Shown here piece by piece: positions 62,197 to 64,000 of a stretch of 64,000 bases of DNA (within the stretch, counting starts at the first letter, position 1; each line of letters opens with the position of its first letter). The DNA is from Polaribacter reichenbachii (GTDB lineage Bacteria; Bacteroidota; Bacteroidia; Flavobacteriales; Flavobacteriaceae). The DNA is taken from assembly GCF_001975665.1 (NCBI RefSeq), contig NZ_CP019419.1, positions 3,641,501 through 3,705,500 on the forward strand, given 5' to 3'. The notes beneath the pieces were generated by a model. The model made no database searches and had not been told where the DNA came from. It was given only the letters and a program-made list of their open reading frames with translations. Both the position numbers and the translations under genes were made by a program.

Positions 62197-64000
62197 ATGA
62201 ATAAATACATATTGAGCGCAATGCTCACAATTATAATATGCTTTTCAGTAAAAGCACAAACCTCTGATATCTTAATAAAAGTCCTTTCAGAATCCGAAAA
62301 CGAACCGTTATTAGGAGCAACAGTATATTTTGAGGAATTAGAAAAAGGAGCAGTAACCGATTTTGACGGAATTGCAACTTTTACAGAAATTCCAAACGGA
62401 GAACTTATTCTAATAATTTCATATTTAGGTTTTGAAACCTTAAAAACTACTATTCTAATCCCTAATGGTTCAAACTTAATTTTCAAGTTAAAAAGTGGAG
62501 GAAATGAATTGGATGAAGTTGTGTTACAATCTTCAAGAAGTACAAGAACGGTAAGAAAAATTCCAACAAGAATAGAATATATTGGTGCAGAAGAATTAGG
62601 AGAAAAAGCCATAATGAATCCCACCAATATCTCAATGGTACTTCGTGAAAGCACAGGAATTCAAATGCAACAAACTTCTTTAAGTAGCGGAAGTACAAAT
62701 ATTAGAATACAAGGACTTGATGGACGCTACACGCAACTTTTAAGAGATGGATTTCCTCTTTATGGAGGTTTTTCAAGTGGTTTGAGCATATTGCAAATTC
62801 CACCATTAGACTTACAACAGTTTGAAATTATTAAAGGAAGTTCTTCAACACTATATGGTGGTGGAGCAATTGCAGGTTTAATAAATATGGTTTCAAAAAC
62901 ACCTGACGAAGAACCAGCTTTAGATATTATGTTGACGCAAACCCAAGCATTAGGAAGTACAGCAAATGTATTTTACAGCAAGCGAAATGAGAAATTTGGT
63001 GTTTCACTTTACGGTTCTGGTCATTACCAAAAAGTTTATGACCCAGAAAATGATGGATTTAGTAATTTACCAAAAACAACATCAATTTCATTCAACCCAA
63101 AATTCTTTTATTATCCATCAGAAAAAACAACGTTTTGGATTGGTTTAAATGGTACTTACGATGACAGAATTGGTGGAGATGTAACAAAAATTGAAAGTGG
63201 AGAAAACGGAATTCATCAATATACAGAAGAAAATATCTCAAAGAGGTTGAGCAGTCAAGCAGTTTATAAAACGCAAATAGATTCAATAAGTTCTTTGAAC
63301 ATAAAAAATAGTATTTCCTTTTTCGATAGAAACCTTACTATTCCAGATTTTAATTTTGACGGTAAACAAATCAACACGTTTACAGAAATCACTTATCAAA
63401 AAGCATCTTCAAAAGCTGATTGGATTTTTGGAGCAAACTTATACACTTCAAATTTTGATGAAAATGATAATGCAACTTTACAACGTGACCAAACAGATAT
63501 AACGTATGGAATGTTCGCAAACAACATTTATGACCTTTCAGATAATTGGATTTTAGAAACTGGATTGAGAGCTGATTACAACACAGACTTTGGATTTTTT
63601 CCACTTCCAAGAATTTCATTATTGTATAAAAATGACAATGGATTTTCAAGCAGAATTGGTGGTGGTTTAGGCTACAAAATACCAGATATTTTTACAGAAG
63701 AAGCAGAATTTATAAATTTTGAAAATGTACTTGGTATAGATAAATCAAACTTAAAAGCAGAACGTTCTTACGGTTTAAATCTTGACTTTAATTATAAAAC
63801 TCGTCTATTTGAGAGTATAGGTTTTTCTATTAATCAGCTTTTTTACGTTTCTGCAATAAACAACGGTTTATTATTAAATAGTACAGATAATGGATTGTTT
63901 GCATTTGAAAATGCAACCGACGAAATTTTAAGTAAAGGAGCAGAAACAAACATAAAGTTTACCTACAAAGACTTTCGATGGTTTTTAAATTATGCGCTAA
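62197..64000 (+). CDS. TonB-dependent receptor, truncated by window edge
   Basis: At least 601 residues; the frame stays open from the ATG at 62197 to the last base. It has a signal peptide (ILSAMLTIIICFSVKAQ), a CarboxypepD_reg-like domain (about 25-105, LLGATVYFEELEKGAVTDFD) and a plug domain (about 120-230, SGSTNIRIQGLDGRYTQLLR, then a GSSSTLYGGGAIAGLINMV closing motif). The start of a beta-barrel follows. The DUF6660-like protein before it suggests metal or small-chelate uptake. The C-terminus lies outside the window. Confidence 0.9.
   Translation, partial: MNKYILSAMLTIIICFSVKAQTSDILIKVLSESENEPLLGATVYFEELEKGAVTDFDGIATFTEIPNGELILIISYLGFETLKTTILIPNGSNLIFKLKSGGNELDEVVLQSSRSTRTVRKIPTRIEYIGAEELGEKAIMNPTNISMVLRESTGIQMQQTSLSSGSTNIRIQGLDGRYTQLLRDGFPLYGGFSSGLSILQIPPLDLQQFEIIKGSSSTLYGGGAIAGLINMVSKTPDEEPALDIMLTQTQALGSTANVFYSKRNEKFGVSLYGSGHYQKVYDPENDGFSNLPKTTSISFNPKFFYYPSEKTTFWIGLNGTYDDRIGGDVTKIESGENGIHQYTEENISKRLSSQAVYKTQIDSISSLNIKNSISFFDRNLTIPDFNFDGKQINTFTEITYQKASSKADWIFGANLYTSNFDENDNATLQRDQTDITYGMFANNIYDLSDNWILETGLRADYNTDFGFFPLPRISLLYKNDNGFSSRIGGGLGYKIPDIFTEEAEFINFENVLGIDKSNLKAERSYGLNLDFNYKTRLFESIGFSINQLFYVSAINNGLLLNSTDNGLFAFENATDEILSKGAETNIKFTYKDFRWFLNYAL

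Noticed and set aside
62175..62654. Minus-strand frame of 159 codons at the start of the TonB receptor
   Set aside because: The plus strand holds an uninterrupted receptor with signal peptide and plug; the minus frame is its shadow.

Overview
The window is about 30% GC and comes from a member of the Bacteroidota, most likely a marine Flavobacteriaceae of the Polaribacter/Tenacibaculum kind. The signs are the AT-rich code, secreted CarboxypepD_reg-like proteins, a tricorn-like protease, DUF6702 and DUF6660 families, TAnnTTTG-type promoter elements, few Shine-Dalgarno sequences and a GH2 + GH117 pair typical of red-algal polysaccharide users. The genus cannot be fixed from the sequence alone.

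Positions 1-51,300 are ordinary flavobacterial chromosome. In order: a cold-shock-domain protein; a TetR regulator with a type I-like ABC/HlyD/TolC export operon whose ATPase has decayed motifs; a small Xre regulator with a membrane protein; a tricorn-like protease; a ParDE toxin-antitoxin pair; a DEAD-box helicase; a MATE pump; a MacAB-like efflux operon; a stretch of small enzymes; pdhA-pdhC; the GH2/GH117 pair; a second MATE pump; tpx-dgkA-ftsK-lolA-lptF/G-ribB, where the RibA half of the RibBA protein has lost its zinc cysteines; three tandem CarboxypepD_reg paralogues; and two tandem M1 metallopeptidases. At 51,517-51,872 lies a decayed HU-family gene.

Positions 52,119-61,613 hold the most striking element: a chromosomal integron-like cassette array. 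A tyrosine recombinase gene is followed by a candidate cassette promoter (53,226-53,256), an attI-like junction (G at 53,351) and eight cassettes in one orientation. Each cassette carries one gene and ends in a roughly 130-bp attC-like site. The first ~9-10 bases of each cassette are complementary to the R''-like box at its own end, as expected if a circular cassette rebuilds a paired attC. Every site has a central hairpin whose arms vary by paired base changes. The recombinase looks Xer-like, lacks the extra segment that marks IntI integrases, and points the same way as its cassettes. Cargo: a TRADD-N-associated-like membrane protein, four secreted proteins or lipoproteins (one an ExbD periplasmic-domain look-alike), a HEPN-like protein, a RloC/PrrC-like anticodon-nuclease candidate, and one unknown.

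After the array come a small DUF6660-like secreted protein and a TonB-dependent receptor that runs off the right edge. No rRNA, tRNA, CRISPR array or insertion sequence was recognised.
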